Shown: positions 1 through 6,984, counted from the first letter of the stretch. The stretch is DNA of 7,114 bases from an uncultured bacterium (GCA_905216075.1 CAJMSO010000089.1:1-7114), one strand, 5' to 3'. Numbers and translations: made by a program. Notes: generated by a model not told the origin, from the sequence alone.

Positions 1-4
1 CACG

Positions 5-31
5 CAAAGAAGGCCACTTAATGTGGCCTTC
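5..31 (-). terminator. Probable intrinsic terminator of the six-gene operon
   Basis: Reading the minus strand, GAAGGCCAC (31-23) pairs perfectly with GTGGCCTTC (17-9) around a five-base ATTAA loop, giving a 9-bp stem. It is followed by TTTG, so with the stem end the tail is TTCTTTG, which is T-rich but short. It lies about 70 bases past the stop codon of the last gene, which is a sensible place for the operon end. On the plus strand the tail is CGTCTTGC, much poorer, so I call it for the minus strand only. The weak T tract is the main reason for doubt. Confidence 0.68.
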
Positions 32-101
32 GTCTTGCGCAGGACTGTAGAGCAGAAAACCTTATATCCGGCCCCTCCGGTCGGGGACCGCACCCGTACG
101 A

Positions 102-2486
102 CTACAGCGTCATGTTTGGATCAGCGTCGACATCGAACGGCGAGATTTCATCTCGGTCGAATTTACGGCGAGCGACCTCCGCGATCATGGCGGCGTTATC
201 GGTGCAGGCAGACAAGGGCGGCACCGTTACGCGGATTCCCTGACGCCCGAGTTTCTTAATCATCATCTCGCGCAGATGCGGGTTGGCCGAGACGCCGCCG
301 CCGATGCAATACTCCTTGCACCCGGTAGCATGCAGGGCGTTTTTGGCCTTCTTGTACTGCACGTCAAAGACTGCCGCCTCAAACGAAGCCGCCAAATCGG
401 GCAGATGAATCGTGCGCCCGGCCTTGGTCTCCTGCTCGATGTAGAGCGTCACCGCCGTCTTGAGGCCCGAAAGCGAGAAGCGGTAGTCGCCCCTGCTGTT
501 CAGCGCGCGGGGGAAATCAATCGCCTTAGGGTTGCCCGTCTCGGCAAGCTTGGAGATGATGGGGCCTCCGGGATAGCCAAGGCCCAGTGCCTTTGCCACC
601 TTGTCGAAGGCTTCGCCCACGGCGTCGTCAAGCGTCTCGCCAAGCACCTCGTAGTCGCCCCATGCCCTTACGTGCACGAGCATGGTGTGCCCGCCCGAGA
701 CAAGCGTAAAGATAAACGGGGGCTTGAGGTCGGGCTGCGCCAACAGGTTGGCAAACAGGTGACCCTCCAGATGATTGACGCACACCAGCGGTTTGCCGGC
801 AGCATACGCAAAGCCCTTGGCAAAGGCGACACCCACCACCAAGGCACCCACCAGGCCCGGACCTTGCGTCACGCCCACGGCGGCAAGCTCACTTGGTGCA
901 ATGGCTCCGCCCGTAAGGCCCAGCGACGCTGCGGCGTCCTCGAGTGCCGCGTCCACGACGCTCACGATGACCTCAACGTGCTTGCGCGAGGCAATCTCGG
1001 GTACCACGCCGCCAAAGCGGGCATGAAAATCAATCTGCGTCGACACCTGGTTGGCCAGCATCTTGCCGTCCGCATCGATAATTGCCACGGCTGTCTCGTC
1101 GCAGGAACTCTCGATGGCAAGCACCAGGCGACGGCGCTCGATTTCGGCACGCTCCTCAGCGGTGCGTTCGGGCGCGGGCAGCGGCCATACACGCTGTTCG
1201 GCAGCCGTCGGCTCGGGCGAGGCATTGTCGAGAGGAAGCACCAGGGGCAGCGGCGCCGTCATGACGATGGCATCCTTGCCGGCACCGTAATAGCCACGGC
1301 GACGACCCGCCTCGGTAAAGCCCAGAGCGGCATAGAGTGCAATTGCGGCCTCGTTGCCGTCCTCAACCTCAAGCGAAGCCGTGGTGCAGCCGAGCATCTG
1401 TGCGTCATAGCTCACGTGCGACAGAAGCTTGCGGGCGATGCCCTCGCGGCGATGCGCCGGATCGACGGCAACGTCCATAATCTGCACGTCCCCGTCGACG
1501 ACCATACCGCCGGCAAGACCCAGCAGACGGCCGTCGTCGTGCGCCACCCACCAGCTACGCGGCGCGGCAACGTCCTCGCCCAGCTCGGACAGGAACATGC
1601 CCGGCGTCCACGCCTCGTGTCCGGCGCCTTCAAAGCAGGCGGTCTCCAGTGCGCTCGCGCCCTCGGCATCCGCCGCGCCCATGGGGCGGAATTGCAGATG
1701 GCGTCCGGCAAGCTCGTCGGCAACACCTGTCACCTCACTCTGCGCGCTCTCGGCAAGGCCCAGACGCTTGCGCTCGTTTTCCTCGGCATCCGAAAGGCGC
1801 GTATAGATCGGCAAGACGCGAGCCGGATCGCCATCGCCTGCGGCGTGCGCCATCAGCAGGCCCTCGCCCGAGGGCCACCACAGGTCTCGCTCCACGCAGC
1901 GCGCCGTCTCATCCTCGCCCAGCAGTTTGCCATAACGCACGAGACCGTCACCAGTTAACTGAACCTGATCCCAGTCCGCGGTCTGGCGCCACTCATCAAG
2001 CGCCACGGCGGCCTTGACCACGCGCTCGCGCTCAAACAGACGCTCGGGGCCCTCATCCCCCAGCACATACAGCGCCGGGTACACCTCGCCGCGCATGGCA
2101 TCGGCAAGAACACCAAGCTTGCCGCGTACGCCGGCCTTCCATGCTGTCCAGGCGCAAGCGTCAAGTGTCGACACGCCCAGCAACGGCACGTTGGCACCGC
2201 GTGCCAGACCCTTTGCGGTGGAGATGCCGATACGCACGCCCGTAAACGAACCCGGGCCGCGGCCGACCACATAACAGCCGACATCGCTGCGATCCAGGCC
2301 GGTCTGCTTCAGTAGGCCATCAACAGTATTCACGAGCTCAACGTTGGCATGACGGCGACACAGATGGTCCCCACTCACCAGCTTTTCCTCGCCTGTCTGC
2401 ACATCAATCCAGCTTGCCGCGCAGGCAAGCATATCGGTCGAAGTATCGAGCGCCACCACCAGCGCGTAATCGTTATGCAAGCTCAT
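102..2486 (-). CDS. tsaB-rimI-tsaD: TsaB-RimI-TsaD triple-domain fusion: t6A37 tRNA modification plus N-terminal acetyltransferase
   Basis: This 794-residue protein joins three families that are normally separate. Residues 1 to about 235 are TsaB, with VALDTSTD at 11-18, GRGPGSFTGVRIG at 75-87 and MRGEVYPALY at 131-140. Residues about 264-411 are a GNAT acetyltransferase of the RimI type: the acetyl-CoA loop RREGIA is at 346-351, and E373 and Y385 align with E. coli RimI E103 and Y115. Residues about 453-794 are full-length TsaD, with ESSCDET at 459-465, the metal-binding HLEGH at 572-576, SGGHT at 597-601, GEAFDKVAK at 624-632, GGGVSANPHLR at 729-739 and D763 as third metal ligand. TsaD with TsaB moves the threonylcarbamoyl group from threonylcarbamoyl-AMP to A37 of ANN-decoding tRNAs in the cytoplasm; RimI classically acetylates ribosomal protein S18. 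The start overlaps the tsaE end by 14 bases, with only a weak AAGG at 2496-2499, which suggests coupled translation. Confidence 0.95.
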   Translation of the reverse strand: MSLHNDYALVVALDTSTDMLACAASWIDVQTGEEKLVSGDHLCRRHANVELVNTVDGLLKQTGLDRSDVGCYVVGRGPGSFTGVRIGISTAKGLARGANVPLLGVSTLDACAWTAWKAGVRGKLGVLADAMRGEVYPALYVLGDEGPERLFERERVVKAAVALDEWRQTADWDQVQLTGDGLVRYGKLLGEDETARCVERDLWWPSGEGLLMAHAAGDGDPARVLPIYTRLSDAEENERKRLGLAESAQSEVTGVADELAGRHLQFRPMGAADAEGASALETACFEGAGHEAWTPGMFLSELGEDVAAPRSWWVAHDDGRLLGLAGGMVVDGDVQIMDVAVDPAHRREGIARKLLSHVSYDAQMLGCTTASLEVEDGNEAAIALYAALGFTEAGRRRGYYGAGKDAIVMTAPLPLVLPLDNASPEPTAAEQRVWPLPAPERTAEERAEIERRRLVLAIESSCDETAVAIIDADGKMLANQVSTQIDFHARFGGVVPEIASRKHVEVIVSVVDAALEDAAASLGLTGGAIAPSELAAVGVTQGPGLVGALVVGVAFAKGFAYAAGKPLVCVNHLEGHLFANLLAQPDLKPPFIFTLVSGGHTMLVHVRAWGDYEVLGETLDDAVGEAFDKVAKALGLGYPGGPIISKLAETGNPKAIDFPRALNSRGDYRFSLSGLKTAVTLYIEQETKAGRTIHLPDLAASFEAAVFDVQYKKAKNALHATGCKEYCIGGGVSANPHLREMMIKKLGRQGIRVTVPPLSACTDNAAMIAEVARRKFDRDEISPFDVDADPNMTL

Positions 2487-2979
2487 CTTGTACAGCCTTA
2501 TCTATCAAATGGGAAAGCTCATCCGCGCGCTCGCCGTGTGCCTCGAGCGTTATCGTTCGCACGTCGCTGTCGTCCTCATCGCGCTTAAGCGTCACCGAAA
2601 GATACTCATCTGTCAGTTCATCCTGAAACTGCTCGCCCCATTCCAGCAGGCAAACACCCTCATAGCCCAGCACGTCAAAAATGCCCGTATCCTCAAGCTC
2701 GTAGGCATGCTCCAGGCGGTACAGATCAAAATGGAACAGCGGAATACGCCCTTGGTCATGAACGGCCATGAGTGCGAACGTAGGGCTCGTGACCATATGC
2801 TCATCGCCCAGAGCGCGCGAAACGCCCTTGGTAAAGTGGGTTTTGCCCACCCCGAGGCCGCCGGTCAAAATCAGCACATCGCCATCTTCTAGACACGGTG
2901 CGACCAGCTCGCCAAAATGCTCCGTATCGGCAGTACGAGCCGTTCTATAGGTACCTACCCCCAGGCGCTCCAGGGACAT
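2473..2979 (-). CDS. tsaE: TsaE, ATPase of the t6A37 tRNA threonylcarbamoylation complex
   Basis: This 168-residue protein is a P-loop ATPase of the TsaE (YjeE) family, slightly longer than the E. coli protein of about 153 residues. The Walker A motif GGLGVGKT is at 40-47 with K46 and T47. Other family hallmarks are SPTF at 65-68, HFDLYRL at 83-89 and LLEWGE at 111-116, including the conserved E113-W114 pair. In the family, TsaE binds the TsaB-TsaD dimer and hydrolyses ATP to reset the complex between catalytic cycles; here its partners are encoded by the next gene, whose start lies inside the tsaE 3' end. The ATG at 2979 is preceded by AAGGAG (2990-2985) with a 5-base spacer, a strong ribosome-binding site. 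It starts 12 bases after the uracil-DNA glycosylase stop codon. Confidence 0.95.
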   Translation of the reverse strand: MSLERLGVGTYRTARTADTEHFGELVAPCLEDGDVLILTGGLGVGKTHFTKGVSRALGDEHMVTSPTFALMAVHDQGRIPLFHFDLYRLEHAYELEDTGIFDVLGYEGVCLLEWGEQFQDELTDEYLSVTLKRDEDDSDVRTITLEAHGERADELSHLIDKAVQDELA

Positions 2980-2991
2980 ATGCGCTCCTTA

Positions 2992-3612
2992 TTATTCCGA
3001 GGCGGTCTCCGGCGCGGGGTGCCGCTCCAGATAGTCGCCCAGCATCTTAAAGTCTTCCTCCAGCAACTCCTGCCACGCCGGATTGCGCAGCGCCGCCGCA
3101 GGATGAAACGTCGGCATCACCACAAAGTGGCCCATCTGATGGAACCTGCCGCGCAGCTTGGTAATGCCGATCTCGGTCTTGAGCACAAAGTGCGTTGCGG
3201 GGTTACCGAGCGTCACGATGATATCGGGCCAGATGCTTCGAATCTGCTCGCGCAAAAACGGTGAGCAAGCCAGCACTTCCTCGGGACGCGGATTGCGGTT
3301 TCCCGGCGGGCGACACTTAAGCACGTTGGCGATATAGACGTCCTCGCGCTTAAGACCTGCCAGGGACAAAATGCCGTTGAGGTCTTCACCCGCCGCCCCC
3401 ACAAAGGGTTCGCCCTGCAAATCCTCGTTGCGACCCGGTGCTTCACCAATAAACATGACGCGAGCGTGGGGGTTTCCCACGCCAAACACGATGCTATGGC
3501 GCGACTGATAGAGCTGGCAGAGATGGCAGTCGCCTAAAACAGCCTCAATCTCCTCGAGTGCGACCTCACGTGGCGCCTGATGGGTATGGCCGGGGATGTG
3601 CATGACGCCCAT
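2992..3612 (-). CDS. udg: Family 4 uracil-DNA glycosylase with a 4Fe-4S cluster
   Basis: This 206-residue protein is a family 4 (UDGa-type) uracil-DNA glycosylase, which removes uracil from DNA to start base excision repair. Four cysteines at 29, 32, 100 and 116 have the same spacing (3, 68, 16) that I recall for the iron-sulfur ligands of the Archaeoglobus enzyme (14, 17, 85, 101). The active-site segment GEAPGRNED is at 56-64, followed by PFVGAAG at 69-75; NVLKCRPPGNRNP is at 96-108, and the late motif TFHPAAALR is at 168-176 with H170. The ATG at 3612 has AGGAG (3622-3618) at a 5-base spacing, and this site overlaps the alr stop codon. A second ATG three codons in would be too far from that site. 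Sitting between alr and tsaE is unusual for a DNA repair gene. Confidence 0.94.
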   Translation of the reverse strand: MGVMHIPGHTHQAPREVALEEIEAVLGDCHLCQLYQSRHSIVFGVGNPHARVMFIGEAPGRNEDLQGEPFVGAAGEDLNGILSLAGLKREDVYIANVLKCRPPGNRNPRPEEVLACSPFLREQIRSIWPDIIVTLGNPATHFVLKTEIGITKLRGRFHQMGHFVVMPTFHPAAALRNPAWQELLEEDFKMLGDYLERHPAPETASE

Positions 3613-3620
3613 AGCGGCTC

Positions 3621-4766
3621 CTACACGTAGACCTTGTCGAGACGCATGCCAAAGCCGCAGGCGACCTCGTAGTTAATCGTTCCGCGCAGTCGGGCCATCT
3701 CGTCCATAGTGATCTCGGCATCGCCATCGCGGCCGACAATAATCATCTCGTCACCATACTCGGCCTCGGGAATCTCGTGTGCCGGGTTGGACTGAATGGC
3801 GACCATAAACTGATCCATGCAGATATTGCCAACCTGACGCACGCGCTCGCCGCGATACAGCACATCCATACGATTGGAAAGCGTACGCGATAGGCCGTCG
3901 GCATAACCGATCGGCAGCGTGCAGATCTGAACGCGCGTACGCGGTACGCGGTAGGTAAAACCGTAGCCCACGCCCTCGCCCATCGCGGGGTGCGCCACGC
4001 GCGTCACGCGCGCATGAACGCTCATAACGGGATCGAGCTGCATCACACGGCTACTCAGCTCGCACGGCTGCATGCCATACAAGCCAACGCCGGCGCGAAT
4101 CATATCAAAATGCATCGAGGGGTCGAGCATCGAGGACGGCGTGTTGGCGCAATGCACGATACCGCACTCAAAACCCGCATCCTTAATGGCCTGAACGGCC
4201 TCGGTAAAGCGCTGGCACTGCAGCTTGTAGTCCCAGCCCGAAGGTTCATCGGCCGTGGCGAAGTGCGTAAATACGCCGTCGCACTGAATACCGCGATGGA
4301 AATCAATACCGCGGACAAAGTCGAGCACCTGCGTGTAATGTACGCCGATGCGGTTCATGCCCGTCTCGATGGCGAGATGATACTTGCCCACCTTGCCCGC
4401 CGCGACGGCACATTCGCCATACGCAAGAGCAAAGTCGGACGTATAGACCGAGGGCATGATATCGAACTCGAGCAACGTCGGAATGGCCTCGATAGGCGGC
4501 TCGCTTAGGATAAGGACGGGTTTCGTAATCCCGCCCTGTCGGAGCTCAACGCCCTCGTTAACCGTCGCCACGGCAAACATGTCGGCACCGGCCGAATACA
4601 TGATCTTGGCGCACTCAACAGCTCCATGACCATAAGCGTCGGCTTTAACCACGCAGCACAGGCGCTGACGCGGATTCAGCAAATTCTTATAGGCCCTCGT
4701 GTTGCGGCGAAGCGCCCCGCGGTCGATCTCGACCCAGGACCAACGCGTCAAATCGGCTTTATTCAT
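3621..4766 (-). CDS. alr: Alanine racemase (PLP-dependent)
   Basis: This 381-residue enzyme interconverts L- and D-alanine and so supplies D-alanine for peptidoglycan cross-linking; it acts in the cytoplasm. It is a fold type III PLP enzyme of normal length. The cofactor lysine is K41 in VVKADAYGHG (39-48). The second catalytic base is Y268 in GVGYGFTYR (265-273). The PLP-contacting IETGMNRIG is at 133-141 with R139; RAGVGLYG is at 224-231, NICMDQF at 314-320 and TINYEV at 363-368. The ATG at 4766 lies two bases after the nnr stop codon. Its ribosome-binding site is poor (a GGATGA stretch within the nnr 3' end), so coupling to nnr translation is likely. Adjacency to nnr and tsaE is common for alr in bacteria. 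Confidence 0.96.
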   Translation of the reverse strand: MNKADLTRWSWVEIDRGALRRNTRAYKNLLNPRQRLCCVVKADAYGHGAVECAKIMYSAGADMFAVATVNEGVELRQGGITKPVLILSEPPIEAIPTLLEFDIMPSVYTSDFALAYGECAVAAGKVGKYHLAIETGMNRIGVHYTQVLDFVRGIDFHRGIQCDGVFTHFATADEPSGWDYKLQCQRFTEAVQAIKDAGFECGIVHCANTPSSMLDPSMHFDMIRAGVGLYGMQPCELSSRVMQLDPVMSVHARVTRVAHPAMGEGVGYGFTYRVPRTRVQICTLPIGYADGLSRTLSNRMDVLYRGERVRQVGNICMDQFMVAIQSNPAHEIPEAEYGDEMIIVGRDGDAEITMDEMARLRGTINYEVACGFGMRLDKVYV

Positions 4767-4768
4767 AA

Positions 4769-6385
4769 TTAGTCATCCGACCCTTCGTCTGTGATTCCCA
4801 GATCATCGAGCGCATCCTTTGCCGCCAACTCCATGGCGGGACCGATCAAGTCGATAAGATCGGTCGCGATAACGCTCTTCTCGCCAAACTCCGTCGCCGC
4901 GGCAAAACCGGCATAGCTATGAAGTGCAACGGCATACGAGTACAGTAACTCCCAACGGTCCATCTCGTCGCGCATGGTGGCAAGCGTGCCAGCCAGAATG
5001 CCCGCAAGAACGTCACCCGAGCCAGCGGTCGCCAACGACGCCGGGCCCGAGAGCGGCAGAAGCACGCGCTCAACACCGCAAATGGCCGTCGTCGGGCCCT
5101 TAGCAATAACAACGAGATTATCTGAACCAGCGGCCCAGACAACCTTTTGCGCAGCAGCAATCGCGGTGCCAAGGTCATTGACCTCATCGCCGGCAACGAG
5201 ACGCGAAAGCTCGCGATAATGTGGCGTCATGACGAGCGGCTGCTCGCGACGATACATCTCGGGATTGCTGTCGATGCCGTCGATTGCAATCTTGGCAAGG
5301 CAGTTGAGAGCATCGGCATCCAAGATAAGCGGTACGTCGAGCTCAAGCAGACCCGAAACCACCTGCATGGCACCGGCAGATGTCGTCATGCCGGGACCAC
5401 ACAGCACGCAGCTATATTTCTTGGCAATCTCACATACCGTCATGCGCGCAGCGGCACCAAAAGAACCGCGGGAATCAGATGGAATAGCAAAGACCGGAAT
5501 CGAAGGGAGCGCCATGCGGATAAGGTTGGCACACGCATCCGGAGTCGCGACCGCCACATAGCCGGCGCCTGCGCGGGCAGCGGACTTGGCAGCCATAATG
5601 GCCGCACCAGGATACTGCGCCGATCCGGCAACAATGAGCACCGAGCCGCGCGAATACTTATCGATATTCGTGGGCAGCGGAGCAAAGTAGTCCACAAGGT
5701 CGCCGGGCTCCACAATCTCGGCAGCATGGTCGACATCATCAATGACCTCATCAAGGCGGTCATACAGACCACCGCAGACCAGATCGCCTGCATATTCGGG
5801 ACCGTCAGCGCTGTATAAGCCGATCTTGGGAGCAATCATCGTCACCGTACGCTCGGCGCGAATGCAGTCGTCATCCACAACGCCCGTCTCGGCATTCAGG
5901 CCCGAAGGAACATCGATGGAGACAACGCGATCGGCATTTTCATTGACCGTGGGGATCCAGATTGAAAACGGCGCACGAAGATCACCATGAAAACCGGTAC
6001 CAAAAATGGCATCGACTACAACATCAGCCTTATCAATCAGCACCTCCAGCTCATCACGAGAGGGGCCGACACACACATGCACGTCGCGACCAGCAGTACG
6101 ACGGGCGACATGACGAGCGAGAGCGGCAGGGATCTCATCCGGCTCAATCGGAGAGACGATATCTACATCAACGCCCTTATGCGTCAGAATGTCAGCGGCA
6201 ACCCAGCCATCTCCGCCATTGTTGCCAAAACCGACCAATACAAGAACGCGATCGGGGTTGAGCTTTAAAATCTCGTTGGCAGCAAATTCGCCCGCCAACT
6301 CCATGAGTTCGGCCTTCGAGGTACCCTCACGCTCGATAATATCTTCGAGGCGAACGACTTCCTCGGTACTCAAAACCGGTTTCAT
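4769..6385 (-). CDS. nnr: Bifunctional NAD(P)H-hydrate repair enzyme (NnrE epimerase + NnrD dehydratase)
   Basis: This 538-residue protein repairs NADHX and NADPHX, hydrated forms of the cofactors that inhibit dehydrogenases. The N-terminal YjeF_N domain (about 1-215) is the epimerase, with GFGNNGGDG at 52-60, DAIFGTGFHG at 125-134 and SIDVPSGLNAETG at 156-168. The C-terminal ribokinase-like domain (about 228-520) is the ADP/ATP-dependent dehydratase, with YSRGSVLIVAGSAQYPGAA at 244-262, LDADALN at 355-361, TPHYRE at 387-392, KGPTT at 429-433 and ATAGSGDVLAGI at 452-463, where D458 is the expected catalytic residue. It ends in an acidic tail. The two-domain order is usual in bacteria. The ATG at 6385 directly abuts the acpS stop codon, and its AGGAG (6395-6391, 5-base spacer) lies within the last acpS codons. 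Confidence 0.96.
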   Translation of the reverse strand: MKPVLSTEEVVRLEDIIEREGTSKAELMELAGEFAANEILKLNPDRVLVLVGFGNNGGDGWVAADILTHKGVDVDIVSPIEPDEIPAALARHVARRTAGRDVHVCVGPSRDELEVLIDKADVVVDAIFGTGFHGDLRAPFSIWIPTVNENADRVVSIDVPSGLNAETGVVDDDCIRAERTVTMIAPKIGLYSADGPEYAGDLVCGGLYDRLDEVIDDVDHAAEIVEPGDLVDYFAPLPTNIDKYSRGSVLIVAGSAQYPGAAIMAAKSAARAGAGYVAVATPDACANLIRMALPSIPVFAIPSDSRGSFGAAARMTVCEIAKKYSCVLCGPGMTTSAGAMQVVSGLLELDVPLILDADALNCLAKIAIDGIDSNPEMYRREQPLVMTPHYRELSRLVAGDEVNDLGTAIAAAQKVVWAAGSDNLVVIAKGPTTAICGVERVLLPLSGPASLATAGSGDVLAGILAGTLATMRDEMDRWELLYSYAVALHSYAGFAAATEFGEKSVIATDLIDLIGPAMELAAKDALDDLGITDEGSDD

Positions 6386-6925
6386 CTATGCTCCTAGCAT
6401 ATCTTGCGGATCATCATCCAGATGTTCCGACAAAGCAGATTGTTGCAGCTGTTCGAGCTCGTCTAAGACAGAACGAGCCTCTTTAAATGTCTGAGCAACG
6501 CGCTCCTTCGTGCTCACCTTTTCTTCCTTGGGTTTAGGTCGAGCATCCTCGGTGATCGCAATGGCATTAGCGACAGCCAAGTCACCCGTCAGAGTAATAG
6601 AAAGAGCGACCTCGACAACACCCAATTCCCGGGCGATTTCAAGAGCACGACCCGAAAGCAGCGCTTTTGGCTTGCCGAGCTTATCGCGCGTAACGGAAAC
6701 GTCTTTACGGCCAACGCCCTGGCTAAAACCCGTACCAAGCGCCTTAAGCACCGCCTCGCGAGAAGCAAAACGACTGGCATAATGCGCGGCAGGACGAGAC
6801 GAGGCATCGCAATAGGAACGCTCTTCATCGGTAAACACGCGCCGAACAAACGCGGGCGTATTCTCAAGGATTGATTTCATTCGCGAAATCTCGACGATAT
6901 CAACGCCGATTCCGGCTTCGGCCAT
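6386..6925 (-). CDS. acpS: Holo-[acyl-carrier-protein] synthase with a C-terminal extension
   Basis: AcpS transfers 4'-phosphopantetheine from coenzyme A to a serine of acyl carrier protein, activating it for fatty acid synthesis. I start it at the ATG at 6925 (179 residues) because a near-perfect ribosome-binding site, GGAGGTGA, lies just upstream; an in-frame ATG at 6937 would give 183 residues but has no such site. Core motifs are GIGVDIVEI at 5-13 with metal ligand D9, VFTDEE at 30-35, and RFASREAVLKALGTG at 52-66 with the second metal ligand E57. Two departures stand out. The usual lysine before that glutamate is R56, and the usual SxSH/SITH motif reads SITLTGD (109-115), with L112 where histidine is expected. 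AcpS is usually 120-126 residues, so residues after about 127 are an extra charged, probably helical tail. It is the first gene of the operon. Confidence 0.9.
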   Translation of the reverse strand: MAEAGIGVDIVEISRMKSILENTPAFVRRVFTDEERSYCDASSRPAAHYASRFASREAVLKALGTGFSQGVGRKDVSVTRDKLGKPKALLSGRALEIARELGVVEVALSITLTGDLAVANAIAITEDARPKPKEEKVSTKERVAQTFKEARSVLDELEQLQQSALSEHLDDDPQDMLGA

Positions 6926-6935
6926 AATCACCTCC
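6926..6935 (-). promoter_or_regulatory. Strong ribosome-binding site that fixes the acpS start
   Basis: On the minus strand GGAGGTGATT immediately precedes the ATG at 6925. GGAGGTGA is complementary to the 3' end of bacterial 16S rRNA, with five bases between GGAGG and the ATG. The alternative ATG at 6937 overlaps the upstream edge of this site and has no comparable site of its own, so the site decides in favour of the 179-residue form. Confidence 0.85.
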
Positions 6936-6954
6936 ATGCTGCACAGACTAAGAT

Positions 6955-6984
6955 ATTGTAGCCCGTTCGCAGAAGATGCGACAA
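6955..6984 (-). promoter_or_regulatory. Candidate sigma-70-type promoter for the acpS operon
   Basis: On the minus strand TACAAT (6960-6955) matches five of six bases of the TATAAT -10 consensus. TTGTCG (6984-6979) is a moderate -35 element, matching four of six, and the spacer is 18 bases. Transcription would begin near 6948, giving a leader of about 23 bases before the ATG at 6925, just enough to hold the GGAGGTGA site. The promoter lies between the upstream terminator and acpS, the only plausible place for the operon promoter in the window. No operator or riboswitch is evident. Confidence 0.6.

Noticed and set aside
276..1958. A 560-codon open frame on the plus strand, opposite the fusion gene
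   Set aside because: It lies wholly antisense to a gene with clear motifs throughout. Its product is Arg/His/Ala-rich with no recognisable domain, and long antisense frames are expected in DNA of this GC content.
3935..3958. Short tandem GTACGCG repeat
   Set aside because: Two copies only, within conserved alr coding sequence for Arg/Thr/Val codons; codon bias explains it.
3990..4508. A 172-codon open frame on the plus strand opposite alr
   Set aside because: It mirrors the conserved racemase reading frame and has no motif of its own.
5147..5818. A 223-codon open frame on the plus strand opposite nnr
   Set aside because: It is antisense to well-conserved NnrD/NnrE motifs, has no recognisable domain and shows the Arg/His-rich make-up of a shadow frame.
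6926..6937. Upstream ATG at 6937 as the acpS start
   Set aside because: It would use the strong ribosome-binding site of the next ATG as coding sequence, leaves a leader of only about 11 bases from the predicted transcription start, and adds four residues before the usual AcpS N-terminus.
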